Assembly (NCBI RefSeq): GCF_006439055.1
Contig: NZ_RCZC01000005.1
Span: 62,001 to 126,000 of the forward strand
Direction of reading: 5' to 3'
Length of the DNA: 64,000 bases
Source of the DNA: Sphingomonas glacialis
GTDB lineage: Bacteria; Pseudomonadota; Alphaproteobacteria; Sphingomonadales; Sphingomonadaceae
Below the pieces are notes generated by a model. The model saw only the letters and a list, made by a program, of their open reading frames with translations, was not told the origin of the DNA and ran no database searches. Below, piece after piece: positions 18,380-28,530 of the stretch (its first letter is position 1; the number at the start of each line of letters is the position of its first letter). Both the position numbers and the translations under genes were made by a program.

Positions 18380-19633
18380 TCAGCTGGCGATTTGCATCGG
18401 CTGATGCCGATCCTTCTCGAGCAGGCCGATCAAGGCCTTGGCGGTGTCGGGCCAGCTCGCGAGCGATGGCAGGACGTTCGCCGTAGCAGGCGACGTCTGG
18501 CAATCGAGCGCCGACAAAATCGAGGCGGCAAGCTCGTCTGCGCCAGCATCCGCGGGAAAGTAGCGAAGGCCGAGATGGGCGTTTTCCCGAAACACCGGTA
18601 TGTCGCGCGCCAACACCGCGCAGGATCGCTGTGTTGCCTCGAGGATGGGGAGGCCGAAGCCTTCGCGATACGACGCCGCGATCAGCAGCGTCGCATCCTC
18701 ATACATCGCCACCAGGTTCGTATCGTCCGTGGTGGCCGACCAGGATAGCCGGCGCCCGAATTCAGGGTGCCGCTTGATCCGGCGCTGTAGCGTTCCCGTT
18801 TTCCAGCCTGGCGACCCGACGATAGCGAGCGAAACGTTATGCCCGCGTGCCCACAACAGATCGAACGCGTCCAACACGTCCGAATATCCCTTCCGCGGCT
18901 CAATCGTCCCCACCGCGAGGACTGATGGCCCTCCAGCGTCCCGTACGTGCGCCCGGTGCCGCTCGGGCGAACCCGCCGGCGTTGGGTCCACCCCCATCGG
19001 GATGACCGAGATTATTGGCGCGCGGTCGATCCGAAACCGCTTGCACATGATCATGCGTAAATCCGCGGCGGTCGCCTGAGAGATACAGGCGTAGCCATCA
19101 GCGACGCGCGCGGTCGCTATCAGCCAGCGATCGAAACGGGCGACCACTTTCGACGAAAAGAAGCCGGGGTCACTGACCGGCAACAGATCATACATCACAA
19201 ACCAGATGCGCGCGCCAGTGCGCCGTCGCGCCAGCAGCATTGCCGCTTGGCGGCGGACCGCATCGAACGACAAATCCAGCCCCAGAAAGACATCTCCGAC
19301 GCGCAGATCCATCACCTCCCCTGGCTCTGCGTCGGACGAAGGCCAGAGAGAATGCCGATACGCGCCATCTACGTATCGGATTGGTTGTACAGTCCACCCG
19401 TTCGGGTCGAGGATGAGGGCGCCTGTGATTGATCGCACCACACGCTGGATCCCGGTGCCGGCATCATGCCGCGCGATGTTGGTGACATCCACGAAGAGGG
19501 TCGGGTGCTCCGTCGACGCGCCGCGGCACGGCAGGTCATGGCGGGAATGGGCGATTATCAGCCGCTGCAGCCACACTGGATACAGCGTCGAAAAAACACC
19601 ACGAACAACAGTCCAGAGCAGTGCGGCCCGCAT
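18380..19633 (-). CDS. GT4-family glycosyltransferase
   Basis: About 417 residues, a complete single GT4. Conserved steps in order: LFVDVTNIARHDAGTGIQRV near 45, VGDVFLGLDL, WFVMYDLLPV near 150, VGTIEPRKG near 255 and EGFGLPILE (intact EX7E) near 325. The same pattern is in the third module of the 11070-14804 protein, so the two are paralogues. A hydrophobic N-terminal stretch (RAALLWTVVRGVFSTLYPVW) could associate with the membrane. I chose ATG 19633, downstream of the kpsT stop; ATG 19675 would overlap kpsT by 20 nt and lacks a Shine-Dalgarno. It follows kpsMT in the same direction, so probably acts on the exported glycan. Confidence 0.85.
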   Translation of the reverse strand: MRAALLWTVVRGVFSTLYPVWLQRLIIAHSRHDLPCRGASTEHPTLFVDVTNIARHDAGTGIQRVVRSITGALILDPNGWTVQPIRYVDGAYRHSLWPSSDAEPGEVMDLRVGDVFLGLDLSFDAVRRQAAMLLARRRTGARIWFVMYDLLPVSDPGFFSSKVVARFDRWLIATARVADGYACISQATAADLRMIMCKRFRIDRAPIISVIPMGVDPTPAGSPERHRAHVRDAGGPSVLAVGTIEPRKGYSDVLDAFDLLWARGHNVSLAIVGSPGWKTGTLQRRIKRHPEFGRRLSWSATTDDTNLVAMYEDATLLIAASYREGFGLPILEATQRSCAVLARDIPVFRENAHLGLRYFPADAGADELAASILSALDCQTSPATANVLPSLASWPDTAKALIGLLEKDRHQPMQIAS

Positions 19634-19655
19634 TTCTGCCGTTCCCAGCACAATC

Positions 19656-20309
19656 TCAGCGCATCGAGCTCTCATAGAATTCAAACGCCTGGTCGATCTC
19701 GTCAAAATTATGGAGTTGACCCTGCACGAGCACCGCGGCGCGCGTGCAATGCTCCCGAATGTATCCGGCATCGTGCGATACGATGACCAAAGCGCGATCA
19801 GCACGCTTCTCGAACAGTTCGACACGACATTTCTCGTGGAACCGGGAATCGCCGACCGATACGACCTCGTCGATGAGAAAGCAGTCGAACTCGATGCTCA
19901 TTGATACCGCGAAGCCAAGACGGGCCCGCATACCGGCCGAATAGGTGTTGATCGGCTCGTACAGATATTCGCCCAAGTCCGAAAACTGCTGAACGAAATC
20001 AATTCGGCTTTTGGGATCCACGCCATAGATCCGGCAGATGAACCGAAGGTTGTCGATACCAGTAAGCGCGGACTGGAAGGCTCCGGTATAGGCAATCGGC
20101 CACGACGCACTCATTCCGCGATGCACGCGACCATCCGAGGGCTGTTCGGCGCCACTGATGATCCTGATCAAGGTCGACTTGCCGGCACCGTTACGACCGA
20201 GAATGCCAATCTTGTCGCCGTGTTCGATCGACAAATTCACCGAGTTGAGAATTTGCCTGGCGCCACGGCGGGTATGATAGAATTTATTGATATTCTCGAG
20301 TCTGATCAT
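19656..20309 (-). CDS. kpsT: capsule polysaccharide ABC exporter ATPase KpsT
   Basis: 217-residue ABC ATPase energising export of the completed polysaccharide across the inner membrane. Walker A is GRNGAGKST near 38, the signature is YSAGMRAR near 123, Walker B FLIDEVVSVGD near 143 and the switch histidine lies in VSHD near 178. The length matches KpsT/CtrD and there is no C-terminal carbohydrate-binding extension of the Wzt kind, so export should not depend on a chain-end modification recognised by this subunit. Its ATG overlaps the kpsM stop (ATGA), showing tight coupling with the permease. Confidence 0.93.
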   Translation of the reverse strand: MIRLENINKFYHTRRGARQILNSVNLSIEHGDKIGILGRNGAGKSTLIRIISGAEQPSDGRVHRGMSASWPIAYTGAFQSALTGIDNLRFICRIYGVDPKSRIDFVQQFSDLGEYLYEPINTYSAGMRARLGFAVSMSIEFDCFLIDEVVSVGDSRFHEKCRVELFEKRADRALVIVSHDAGYIREHCTRAAVLVQGQLHNFDEIDQAFEFYESSMR

Positions 20310-21106
20310 TCGGGAATTACCTCACGACTCACTTTGCGAAGCTGCGCGAGGGCCAATAAAGTCAAGACAGCATTGATCACGATGGGATAGGACGGCGTGT
20401 AATGCGCATGGAACTTCGACCCGAAATAGCCGTCTCTGATCATCTCGGTACAGTGCACCATCGGGACATACAGCAAGAAGTCCTGCGCATTCTTTGGCAG
20501 GATTTCCACCAGAAACGCCGCGCCCGAAAGCGGAAAGATGAGATACGCGGCAGGGTGCCACAATTTGTCGACGATCTCCGATCGCTCGGCCAAGGCGGCA
20601 AGCAACAATGCAAGCGAGATCCCGAACCACGCCAGGATCGCCCAGCCGGCGATGACCAGCAGAAGGTCTTCGGGGGGCTGGATCCATTCGATCGAGATGA
20701 AGATCAAGGATAGGACGGTGAAAGAGATCGTCGCACCCGCCCCCTCGAGCATCAAGCGCGCAAGCAGGATGTCGAGCACCTTCACCTGCCGGTGATACAT
20801 CAAGGACAGATTGGGCTTAACCGCGCCGATGCTGCGCGAAGGCATATTGCGCCAGAGCAGGACCGACGAATAGCCGGTCAGCGCAAACGACACGATCGGC
20901 AGGCTCGTACCATGCGACGCTCCGGTCAGCGACCAGAGCGCCGTCACACCGAGCGTGAAGAGCATAGGCTCGACGAACAGCCAGAGGAACCCGATGTTAT
21001 GCCGACCGTAGCGGGTAAGCACTTCACGCATTAACAACGCACCGAGCACCCGGCGCTGGATCGGCCATGCTGCCCTTAGCGACGCAAAGGTACTGTCCGC
21101 AGCCAT
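20306..21106 (-). CDS. kpsM: capsule polysaccharide ABC exporter permease KpsM
   Basis: About 266-residue inner-membrane permease of the ABC-2 family. Six hydrophobic segments can be traced: IGFLWLFVEPMLFTLGVTALW, the FALTGYSSVLLW region, ISFTVLSLIFISI, LLVIAGWAILAWFGISLALLLAAL, YLIFPLSGAAFLVEILP and IVINAVLTLLALAQL. The N-terminal cytoplasmic LMREVLTRYGRHNIGFLW is the usual KpsM/BexB signature. I chose ATG 21106, nine bases after AAGGA and 4 nt past the kpsE stop, rather than the start 27 nt upstream inside kpsE. Partner is KpsT. Confidence 0.93.
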   Translation of the reverse strand: MAADSTFASLRAAWPIQRRVLGALLMREVLTRYGRHNIGFLWLFVEPMLFTLGVTALWSLTGASHGTSLPIVSFALTGYSSVLLWRNMPSRSIGAVKPNLSLMYHRQVKVLDILLARLMLEGAGATISFTVLSLIFISIEWIQPPEDLLLVIAGWAILAWFGISLALLLAALAERSEIVDKLWHPAAYLIFPLSGAAFLVEILPKNAQDFLLYVPMVHCTEMIRDGYFGSKFHAHYTPSYPIVINAVLTLLALAQLRKVSREVIPE

Positions 21107-21110
21107 GCGC

Positions 21111-22220
21111 TTAATCCTTATGCTCTTGAACACCAGCGAGCAGCATCGTCAGGATTCCCCAAGCCACCATCCCCAGCAACAGGGTCGACAGTATTCCACG
21201 CCAGCGGCGCGGCTCGACCGCCTGATCTGGAATGCTGGGCTCGACGATCCGCTCGAGATACGCCTGCTTGCGGCGCGCTTCGTTCGACGCATCCTGCAGC
21301 GACGACATCGCCGCTCCGAGTTGCTTGTCGGCCAGCTGGCTCTCCAGCGAAAGGCGCTGATACTGGGCGGCAGTCGATGAAAGCGACTTTCTCCCACCGG
21401 CGACCATCGAGACCTGGTTCTGCATTTCGCGCTCGAGTCCGGCAACCCGCGTAGCCAAGACTTCGATCTGCGGGTTCTGCGGGGTGAAAGAACGCAATTG
21501 GAGCAATTCGGATCGCGCCGAAATGATCTCGTCCTGAAGCTTGGACACCATCTGCAGCTGCACAGTAGCCTGCTTCTCTGGATCCACGACGCCTTGGCTA
21601 TTGCGGAAAGCCGACAGCGCGACCGCGGCGGATCTGGCCTTTTCCTTGGCCTCGTCGACCTCGACGCTCGCGAAGTGAATCAAATCCTGCCGACCGCGCT
21701 CGTTGAGGTTGTTAACCGTGAGTTCAGCCATGTGGAGCAGTTGCGTATTAACCCTATACGCTTCCCGAGCCGTATACGCGCGCACCGTCAAACTGGTGAT
21801 CGACGCGGTCGTCTCATGTTCGATGAGAACCTTCGACTTGTAAAACTTGTAAAGCGCTTCGAAGCTACCGTTGAACCCCAATCCGTTGAAGCGATCGACG
21901 AACGATATCTTGCGGTCGGAATAAGCTTGAGCAAAGGCGCCATTCTTATTCAGCGCGACCAGCGCGTCGCGGGACTGGATGAAACTTTCCGCGGCATAAA
22001 TCTCATCACCTCCGCCCGTGAACCCGGTCGATTTGAGCAACACGCCCAGACCGGTGGATGCTGGCTTATCAGGGCTGCGCACAACAAACCGCGATTCGGA
22101 TACGTAAACGTCAGACGCAAGAAAACCGAAATAAACGACCGCGACAATAACCGGTACAACTACAGTAATCATCAATATTCGGTCGATCTTAGCGACCCGG
22201 TCGAAAATAGTGTTTTGCAT
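21111..22220 (-). CDS. kpsE: capsule export inner-membrane/periplasmic protein KpsE
   Basis: 369-residue KpsE/CtrB/BexC-type polysaccharide co-polymerase-like adaptor linking the ABC exporter to the outer-membrane channel. One membrane helix near residues 16-35 (MITVVVPVIVAVVYFGFLAS), a periplasmic region with the family opening VYVSESRFVVRSPDKPA, a long coiled coil at about 185-330, and a C-terminal membrane helix (LSTLLLGMVAWGILTMLLA) followed by a short cytoplasmic tail. Length is normal. It lies between kpsD-like and kpsM, in the same orientation as both. Confidence 0.92.
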   Translation of the reverse strand: MQNTIFDRVAKIDRILMITVVVPVIVAVVYFGFLASDVYVSESRFVVRSPDKPASTGLGVLLKSTGFTGGGDEIYAAESFIQSRDALVALNKNGAFAQAYSDRKISFVDRFNGLGFNGSFEALYKFYKSKVLIEHETTASITSLTVRAYTAREAYRVNTQLLHMAELTVNNLNERGRQDLIHFASVEVDEAKEKARSAAVALSAFRNSQGVVDPEKQATVQLQMVSKLQDEIISARSELLQLRSFTPQNPQIEVLATRVAGLEREMQNQVSMVAGGRKSLSSTAAQYQRLSLESQLADKQLGAAMSSLQDASNEARRKQAYLERIVEPSIPDQAVEPRRWRGILSTLLLGMVAWGILTMLLAGVQEHKD

Positions 22221-22386
22221 GATATCCAGGACTCTACCTAAACCGATGGTCGCATTTCATATTACATTGCGGGTCTGCAACCGCAAAGCCTTGTCTCAGC
22301 CGACAGCAAAAACGCCGCGAGGCATAGGCCGCATCGACGCGCCTTCCAGCGATCGCGCGCCACCTACCATCGGGCGCCTGCGTACG
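22221..22386. other. 166-nt spacer between kpsD-like and kpsE
   Basis: Longer than the other gaps in this otherwise tight export operon. It is relatively AT-rich next to kpsE, so it may hold an internal promoter; no boxes could be assigned and no frame looks coding. Confidence 0.3.
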
Positions 22387-23586
22387 TCATGGCACAGCCG
22401 TCGCGACCGTAGCGATCGGAAATACGGTCGAAGAAATCACGCTAACGAACTTCTGGATATCCGCGAGAGGCGCGTTGGATACGTATACGACATCCTTGTC
22501 GCGGATCGGGAAGCTCTGCGCGACGAAGAAGGTCGACGGATCCTTGAAATTGATCCGGTAGATCACCGCAACCTTGCCGTCGGGCGTCAATTGCGCGCTC
22601 TGCAGCATTGCCGGATCGAGCGCCGCGGGATCCTCGAAACGGAAGATGAAGACCCCCTTCATGTCGGCGCGCTGGTCGTTGAGCCCGGCGAAGCGTCCAA
22701 TCGCCTGTGCAAGGGTGAGGCCGGTGCCTTCAAACGCCAGTTCCTCGTTGCGGCCCGTCGCACCCAGTGCCGTAAAGCTGAAGGGCTGGTACAGCGCCGT
22801 AATCACGTCATCCGGCTGGAGGCGGATATTCTGTCGCGGATCGCGAATAACCGCACCCAGCGGCATCGAAGCGATCTTGGCACCGCGCGTTATCTGGATC
22901 GTAATCTTACCGATCGGCTGGCGCACTCCGCCGACCGATGCGAGAACGTCGAGCAAGCGCTCGCCCTTCGCGGTAACCGGCACGCGCGCACTCGAGTTGA
23001 CGTCACCGACGACGGTAACGTTCGAGCTCGCATTCTTGACCATCCGGACGACAACCTGCGGCAAGTGTGCCTTGCCCGCCAGGCGGTTGGCGATCTCGCG
23101 CTCGATCTGGGACGAAGAGCGCCCCGCGGCGACGACCGAACCGACGAACGGGATGTTGATCCGCCCGTCACTGTTGACCATCTGCTCGGGCAGCGTGGTG
23201 CCGCGTGCGGTAGACGTCGACGTTGCGGTGCGAACATCTCCGCTGGGAGCGCCGAACAGCGCGGCCGGCGGCGCCTCCCAGATCGCGATGTCGAGAACGT
23301 CGCCCCGCCCGATGATCGAACCGGCGGCATAGCCCTCGCCCAGCGATTCGGAGAAGAGCCGATCATGCTGGGTCGCAATGACGCGGCGCGCGACAAGGTC
23401 AGAGACATCGATAACCTTGATCGACGCTTGGTTCGCCATCACCACGCCATCTGAACGATTTACGGCGCGCGACGAAGGCCCCGCCCCCGGAACGATCGCG
23501 CACCCGGAAAGGGGAATCGTAACGGCGGAAGCGAGCAATAGCCTACGGATCGCCTGCGAGCAGCCGCCCAGTTTAAAAGTCGTCAT
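22387..23586 (-). CDS. kpsD: outer-membrane polysaccharide export lipoprotein (KpsD/BexD/CtrA-like)
   Basis: About 399 residues. The N terminus is a lipoprotein signal peptide ending in the lipobox LSGC near residue 29. It is followed by a polysaccharide-export (Poly_export) domain (GRGDVLDIAIWEAPPAALFG near 95, NSDGRINIPFVGSV near 140) and SLBB-type domains (VTVVGDVNSSARVPVTAKG near 190 and a second near 290). By family it forms the octameric outer-membrane channel. ATG 23586 is preceded by AAGGGAAC. The symbol kpsD follows the genetic context; length and lipobox are closer to BexD/CtrA than to the longer E. coli KpsD. Confidence 0.88.
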   Translation of the reverse strand: MTTFKLGGCSQAIRRLLLASAVTIPLSGCAIVPGAGPSSRAVNRSDGVVMANQASIKVIDVSDLVARRVIATQHDRLFSESLGEGYAAGSIIGRGDVLDIAIWEAPPAALFGAPSGDVRTATSTSTARGTTLPEQMVNSDGRINIPFVGSVVAAGRSSSQIEREIANRLAGKAHLPQVVVRMVKNASSNVTVVGDVNSSARVPVTAKGERLLDVLASVGGVRQPIGKITIQITRGAKIASMPLGAVIRDPRQNIRLQPDDVITALYQPFSFTALGATGRNEELAFEGTGLTLAQAIGRFAGLNDQRADMKGVFIFRFEDPAALDPAMLQSAQLTPDGKVAVIYRINFKDPSTFFVAQSFPIRDKDVVYVSNAPLADIQKFVSVISSTVFPIATVATAVP

Positions 23587-23595
23587 CACGTTCCC

Positions 23596-24699
23596 TTAAC
23601 CGACCTCGGCGCCATACGCACGGTAAACCTCGACGGTTTTGTCCACACAGCACGCCCAACTGTAATGGGCCGCGACCGTTATGCCCGCCGCTATAGCGGC
23701 GTTGCGCCAGATGTCATCATCCAAACCCCGTTCGATCGCCAGGCTCAGGGAGTCGATATCGTCCGGGTCGATCGTCATTGCGGCGCCGCGCGTGACTTCG
23801 GGAAGACATGATCGGTTCGACACGATTGTCGGGACACCGCAGGCCATGGCTTCGATGGGGGGAAGGCCGAAGCCCTCGTACACGGACGGATAGAGAAAAA
23901 GGCGCGCGCCCGCATACAGCGTTGGAAGATCGTCCTCTTGGACGAAGCCAAGCATGATCAAACGGCCTTTGCGCTGTTCCTCCTCGATCAAGGCATGCAA
24001 GCTTTCGTTCCGCCACCCCTTGGCGCCAACCAATACCAGCGGCACGTCGCGCCCAGCCCGACTACAAAATTGGGCATGCGCCAGGATTGCCGCTTCGATG
24101 CGCTTGCGCGGCTCGAAGGTGGCGACGGACAGGACATACGCGCCGATGTCCCGACCCAATAGGGCTCGCAGCTTCTGCGGAGCGCCACGACTTGCCGGGT
24201 GAAAACGAGTGGAAACGCCGAGGTGGACCGTCGTTACCCTGTCTGCCGGATAGGACAGGTGCGCGATCAGGTCGCGCCGGGTGGCTTCTGAATCGGTCAT
24301 GACGTGCGCCGCTCGATCCAGCGAGCGAGCGAACTGCTTTTCGAAATCCCGGATACGTTCGACCGGATGCGTTTCGGGGTAGAGATAAATTGAGAGATCG
24401 TGGACCGTAATCACGCCGGTCTCGGCCATCGGAGGGAGAAAGTAATTCGTACCGTGGATAAGACGCCCCTTGAAACCCGACTTCGCGCGCCACGGCCGCA
24501 GAATCTTGGGCAGCGGCGACCTCCGCCGTACACTCCCGTCGAGGAGTCCGGCAGGATTGGAATGCCAATGGTCGTTCAGAAAGAATGCGAGATCGTCGAC
24601 GACGGGATGTCGGGCCAAACCTTGCCAAATCTCGCGGGTGTAGCGACCTATGCCGGTCAGATTGGTCGAAAGCGGATCAACGGTAATGCCTACGCGCAT
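23596..24699 (-). CDS. GT4-family glycosyltransferase (mannosyl/rhamnosyl-type)
   Basis: 367-residue GT4. MRVGITVDPLSTNLTGIGRY at the start holds the acceptor-side glycine loop, VSVATFEPRKRIE-like segment near 195 (LSVATFEPRKR) the nucleotide-sugar loop, and EGFGLPPIEAMACG near 275 an intact EX7E. The gene is separated from rmd by only 3 nt and precedes the kpsD-like gene, so a GDP-D-rhamnose or GDP-mannose donor is likely by context. The short length and lack of added domains contrast with the giant transferases further left. Confidence 0.87.
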   Translation of the reverse strand: MRVGITVDPLSTNLTGIGRYTREIWQGLARHPVVDDLAFFLNDHWHSNPAGLLDGSVRRRSPLPKILRPWRAKSGFKGRLIHGTNYFLPPMAETGVITVHDLSIYLYPETHPVERIRDFEKQFARSLDRAAHVMTDSEATRRDLIAHLSYPADRVTTVHLGVSTRFHPASRGAPQKLRALLGRDIGAYVLSVATFEPRKRIEAAILAHAQFCSRAGRDVPLVLVGAKGWRNESLHALIEEEQRKGRLIMLGFVQEDDLPTLYAGARLFLYPSVYEGFGLPPIEAMACGVPTIVSNRSCLPEVTRGAAMTIDPDDIDSLSLAIERGLDDDIWRNAAIAAGITVAAHYSWACCVDKTVEVYRAYGAEVG

Positions 24700-24702
24700 T
24701 CG

Positions 24703-25602
24703 CTACCCCTCGATCATCCATTGCAACGTCTCTTCCAAGGGCGGCATCGAAAGCGGTCCGATCGTTCTTTCCAGCTTATCGCGGGATCCCTTTAGCAACT
24801 TCACTTCGTTGGCGCGAACGAATGCCGGATTGACCGTCACCTCGATTTCATGCCCGGCGATCTTGCATGCCAAGGCGACCACGTCCCGCAACGAGACCGC
24901 CCGACCGGAGCATACGTTGAAGACATCGCCGATCGCCGACGGGGTTTCCAGCAATCGAAGATAAGCGTGGGTGACGGCCCGAACATCCGAAAAGTCCCGC
25001 GCCACGTCGAGGTTGCCGAGCTCGATCAAAGGTGCTCGCTTGCGGATATAGCTGACGATCTTCGGTATCAGAAAATCCACACTTTGCCCAACCCCGGTAT
25101 AGTTGAACGGACGCGCCAGGATAACCGGAAGCCGCGGGGCATAAATCGCCGCGAGGTTTTCGACGGCCACCTTCGTTATGGCATAATCGTTCGCTGGATG
25201 AACCGGCGCGCTTTCCGTCAGCGTTCCCTCACTCGCGTTCCCGTAGACATTTGCGCTACTCGCCACCAGCACCGCACGGGGGGGCACAGAGGCGTTGGCG
25301 CTCGCCTCCAACAGAGCGCGCGTTCCCAGAATATTGGAACGATACATCTCTTCCAGATCACCGTGCGCGATGAAGGCGATCCCGGCCAGATGGAGGATAT
25401 AGTCCGGCCGGACTTCCTCCATCACCGCCGTGAGGCGATCCAGATCCAGTAGATCGCAGGCATGCAAGGTGCCGATTTCACAGCACCCCGCACGGTCCGG
25501 CTCGCGCGCAAGGCCATGGACGGCATGGCCGGCGTCACGCAAGCGTTTCGCCATGTACCGTCCCGTAAAGCCATTAATGCCGGTTACCAGCGTCGTCGTC
25601 AC
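24703..25602 (-). CDS. rmd: GDP-6-deoxy-D-lyxo-4-hexulose reductase (GDP-D-rhamnose synthase)
   Basis: 299-residue extended short-chain dehydrogenase. NAD(P)-binding GINGFTGRYMA at the N terminus, substrate serine in VASSANVYG near 113 and catalytic YAITK near 138. The GDP-sugar reductase Rmd takes the product of GMD to GDP-D-rhamnose; the closest alternative is GDP-6-deoxy-talose formation. The start is GTG 25602, about 90 nt after the gmd stop in the same orientation. With gmd upstream, the pair gives a full path from GDP-mannose to a GDP-6-deoxyhexose. Confidence 0.82.
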   Translation of the reverse strand: MTTTLVTGINGFTGRYMAKRLRDAGHAVHGLAREPDRAGCCEIGTLHACDLLDLDRLTAVMEEVRPDYILHLAGIAFIAHGDLEEMYRSNILGTRALLEASANASVPPRAVLVASSANVYGNASEGTLTESAPVHPANDYAITKVAVENLAAIYAPRLPVILARPFNYTGVGQSVDFLIPKIVSYIRKRAPLIELGNLDVARDFSDVRAVTHAYLRLLETPSAIGDVFNVCSGRAVSLRDVVALACKIAGHEIEVTVNPAFVRANEVKLLKGSRDKLERTIGPLSMPPLEETLQWMIEG

Positions 25603-25690
25603 TGTCGCGCACTCGTGCCGCGGCGTTCGCTCTTGACCGACGGCCCAGTCCGTCCCGGCACGGACCCGGCACGAGCCGAGATGCGCTTCA

Positions 25691-26984
<1,294 letters not shown>

Positions 26985-28310
26985 TCACCCCGGACTTGCG
27001 TTCACTATCGACCTCTTATCTACCGCTACCTTCAGCGGACTTGCCGCCTCCAACCGAGCCACGACACCCTCGATCACCTTGTCGAGCGCCTCGTCGGAAA
27101 AGAACCCGCCCGCCACCAGGCAGCGGTCGATCAGCACGCGCCGAAACGCCGCAAAGGTTTCGGCATCGGGCTTGCCCGGGTCGCGCCAGAAATCGTCGAG
27201 CCGCCCCTGATAGGTAACGCCTTCGATGTCGTAGACCGCCTGACCCAGCGCGATCACGGGAACATCGAGCGCGATCGCCAGCGTGCCGCTGGTGCTGTTG
27301 ATCGTCACCATCCCCTTCGAGCGTTGCGTCACGGGTATGATATCGCCCATCTCGAGATAATCGACCCGGTCAGCCACGCCGTGAAGCGCCGCGAGCATCA
27401 TCGCCTCGTCGCGCCAGTCGCGCACGCCGTTGTCGAGCGGATGCTCCTTCACCACCAGCCGCATATCCTTCGGCGCATGGCTGGCGAACGACGTGACCAC
27501 CATCAGCAACGCATCGGCGACACCCGCGAACGACGAGTGAAAGCGGATTTGCGCATCCGAATCGAGCTGGAGCGGAAACACCATATAGGGTTCGGTCGTC
27601 ACCGCGAGCCGGGCAAGGACCGTATCGGCGCGTTCGCGCGCTTCCTTGCGGCGCATCAATCGCCGCGCCCAGCCGATGCCCTCGACCACCGGATGGAACG
27701 GCCGGTGGTTTTCCCAGAACGGATAATGCCAGCGCGTCAGCACGTCGGCGAGATTGTAGAGAATGCCTTCCGCTGCGCGGCGGCGAAACGACGAGGGGAA
27801 GGGATGCTGCGGCGGCACCGGCGGCAGCGTCGCCGCCTCGCCACGATACCAGGCTGCATCGCGCGGCAGCGTTGAATGGCCATTCACCCCGCCGAGCTCA
27901 AGCGTCACCCAGTCGGGCCGGATATAGCCTTCTTCGAAGACATGGACGGGAATGTGGAGATCGCGGCACAGCGCGATCGCGGCGATGTGGAGCGGCCGGC
28001 AGTCGCCGAACAGCACGACATCGGTAATGCCGCGATCGGCGATGATCCGCTCGAGAGCCGCCGGCCATTCCGTGGGGGTGCCGCGATAGTCGATCCCGTT
28101 CGGCAAGCGCCAGAACAACCGGTCGCCGCCGTTGAAATTGACCTTGTAGACGCCGTACCCGTCGCGTCGCAGCGCCTGCCCGACCTTGCGAAAGAGCGGC
28201 CCCATCAGGCCCTGCAGCAACAAGATGTTGCGGCGCTCGAGCGCGGGCGGCACGCCCGGCGCCGCGACCTGCGGCATCAGGACCGGAGCGCCGGTAGAGT
28301 GTTCGGGCAT
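26985..28310 (-). CDS. kpsS: KpsS-like capsule polysaccharide biosynthesis/modification protein
   Basis: 441 residues of the capsule-synthesis family (KpsS/LipB), whose members add Kdo residues to the lipid anchor of group 2 capsules. Diagnostic stretches are LLLQGLMGPLFRKVGQALR near 30, YKVNFNGGDRLFW near 55, LFGDCRPLH near 98, FEEGYIRPDWVTLE near 124, HPLDNG near 300 and INSTSGTLAIALDVPVI near 345. I chose ATG 28310, preceded by GAGGAAG; an earlier in-frame start adds 16 residues that encode that ribosome-binding site. No KpsC partner is in the window. The last codons lie in a fragment resembling a dispersed GTCACCCCGG repeat. Confidence 0.85.
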   Translation of the reverse strand: MPEHSTGAPVLMPQVAAPGVPPALERRNILLLQGLMGPLFRKVGQALRRDGYGVYKVNFNGGDRLFWRLPNGIDYRGTPTEWPAALERIIADRGITDVVLFGDCRPLHIAAIALCRDLHIPVHVFEEGYIRPDWVTLELGGVNGHSTLPRDAAWYRGEAATLPPVPPQHPFPSSFRRRAAEGILYNLADVLTRWHYPFWENHRPFHPVVEGIGWARRLMRRKEARERADTVLARLAVTTEPYMVFPLQLDSDAQIRFHSSFAGVADALLMVVTSFASHAPKDMRLVVKEHPLDNGVRDWRDEAMMLAALHGVADRVDYLEMGDIIPVTQRSKGMVTINSTSGTLAIALDVPVIALGQAVYDIEGVTYQGRLDDFWRDPGKPDAETFAAFRRVLIDRCLVAGGFFSDEALDKVIEGVVARLEAASPLKVAVDKRSIVNASPG

Positions 28311-28530
28311 GTGGTCTTCCTCGTCTTTACCCGGCAATGGCTGCGCCCCATAAGCCATCGTACCAAACCGCGCTCATACAGAGCGTTGCCGAACTTTCCA
28401 AGAAGGCGCGCGTGCTTGGCCGATCGTGACAGCGTCGTCCGCCGGCGCTATAGCGCAGCCGCGTCTCCTTCCAGCATGTGCGCGGGCAAGGTTCGGTCTA
28501 GGCAGACGCGCCCGTTCGAAGCGCGCATTT

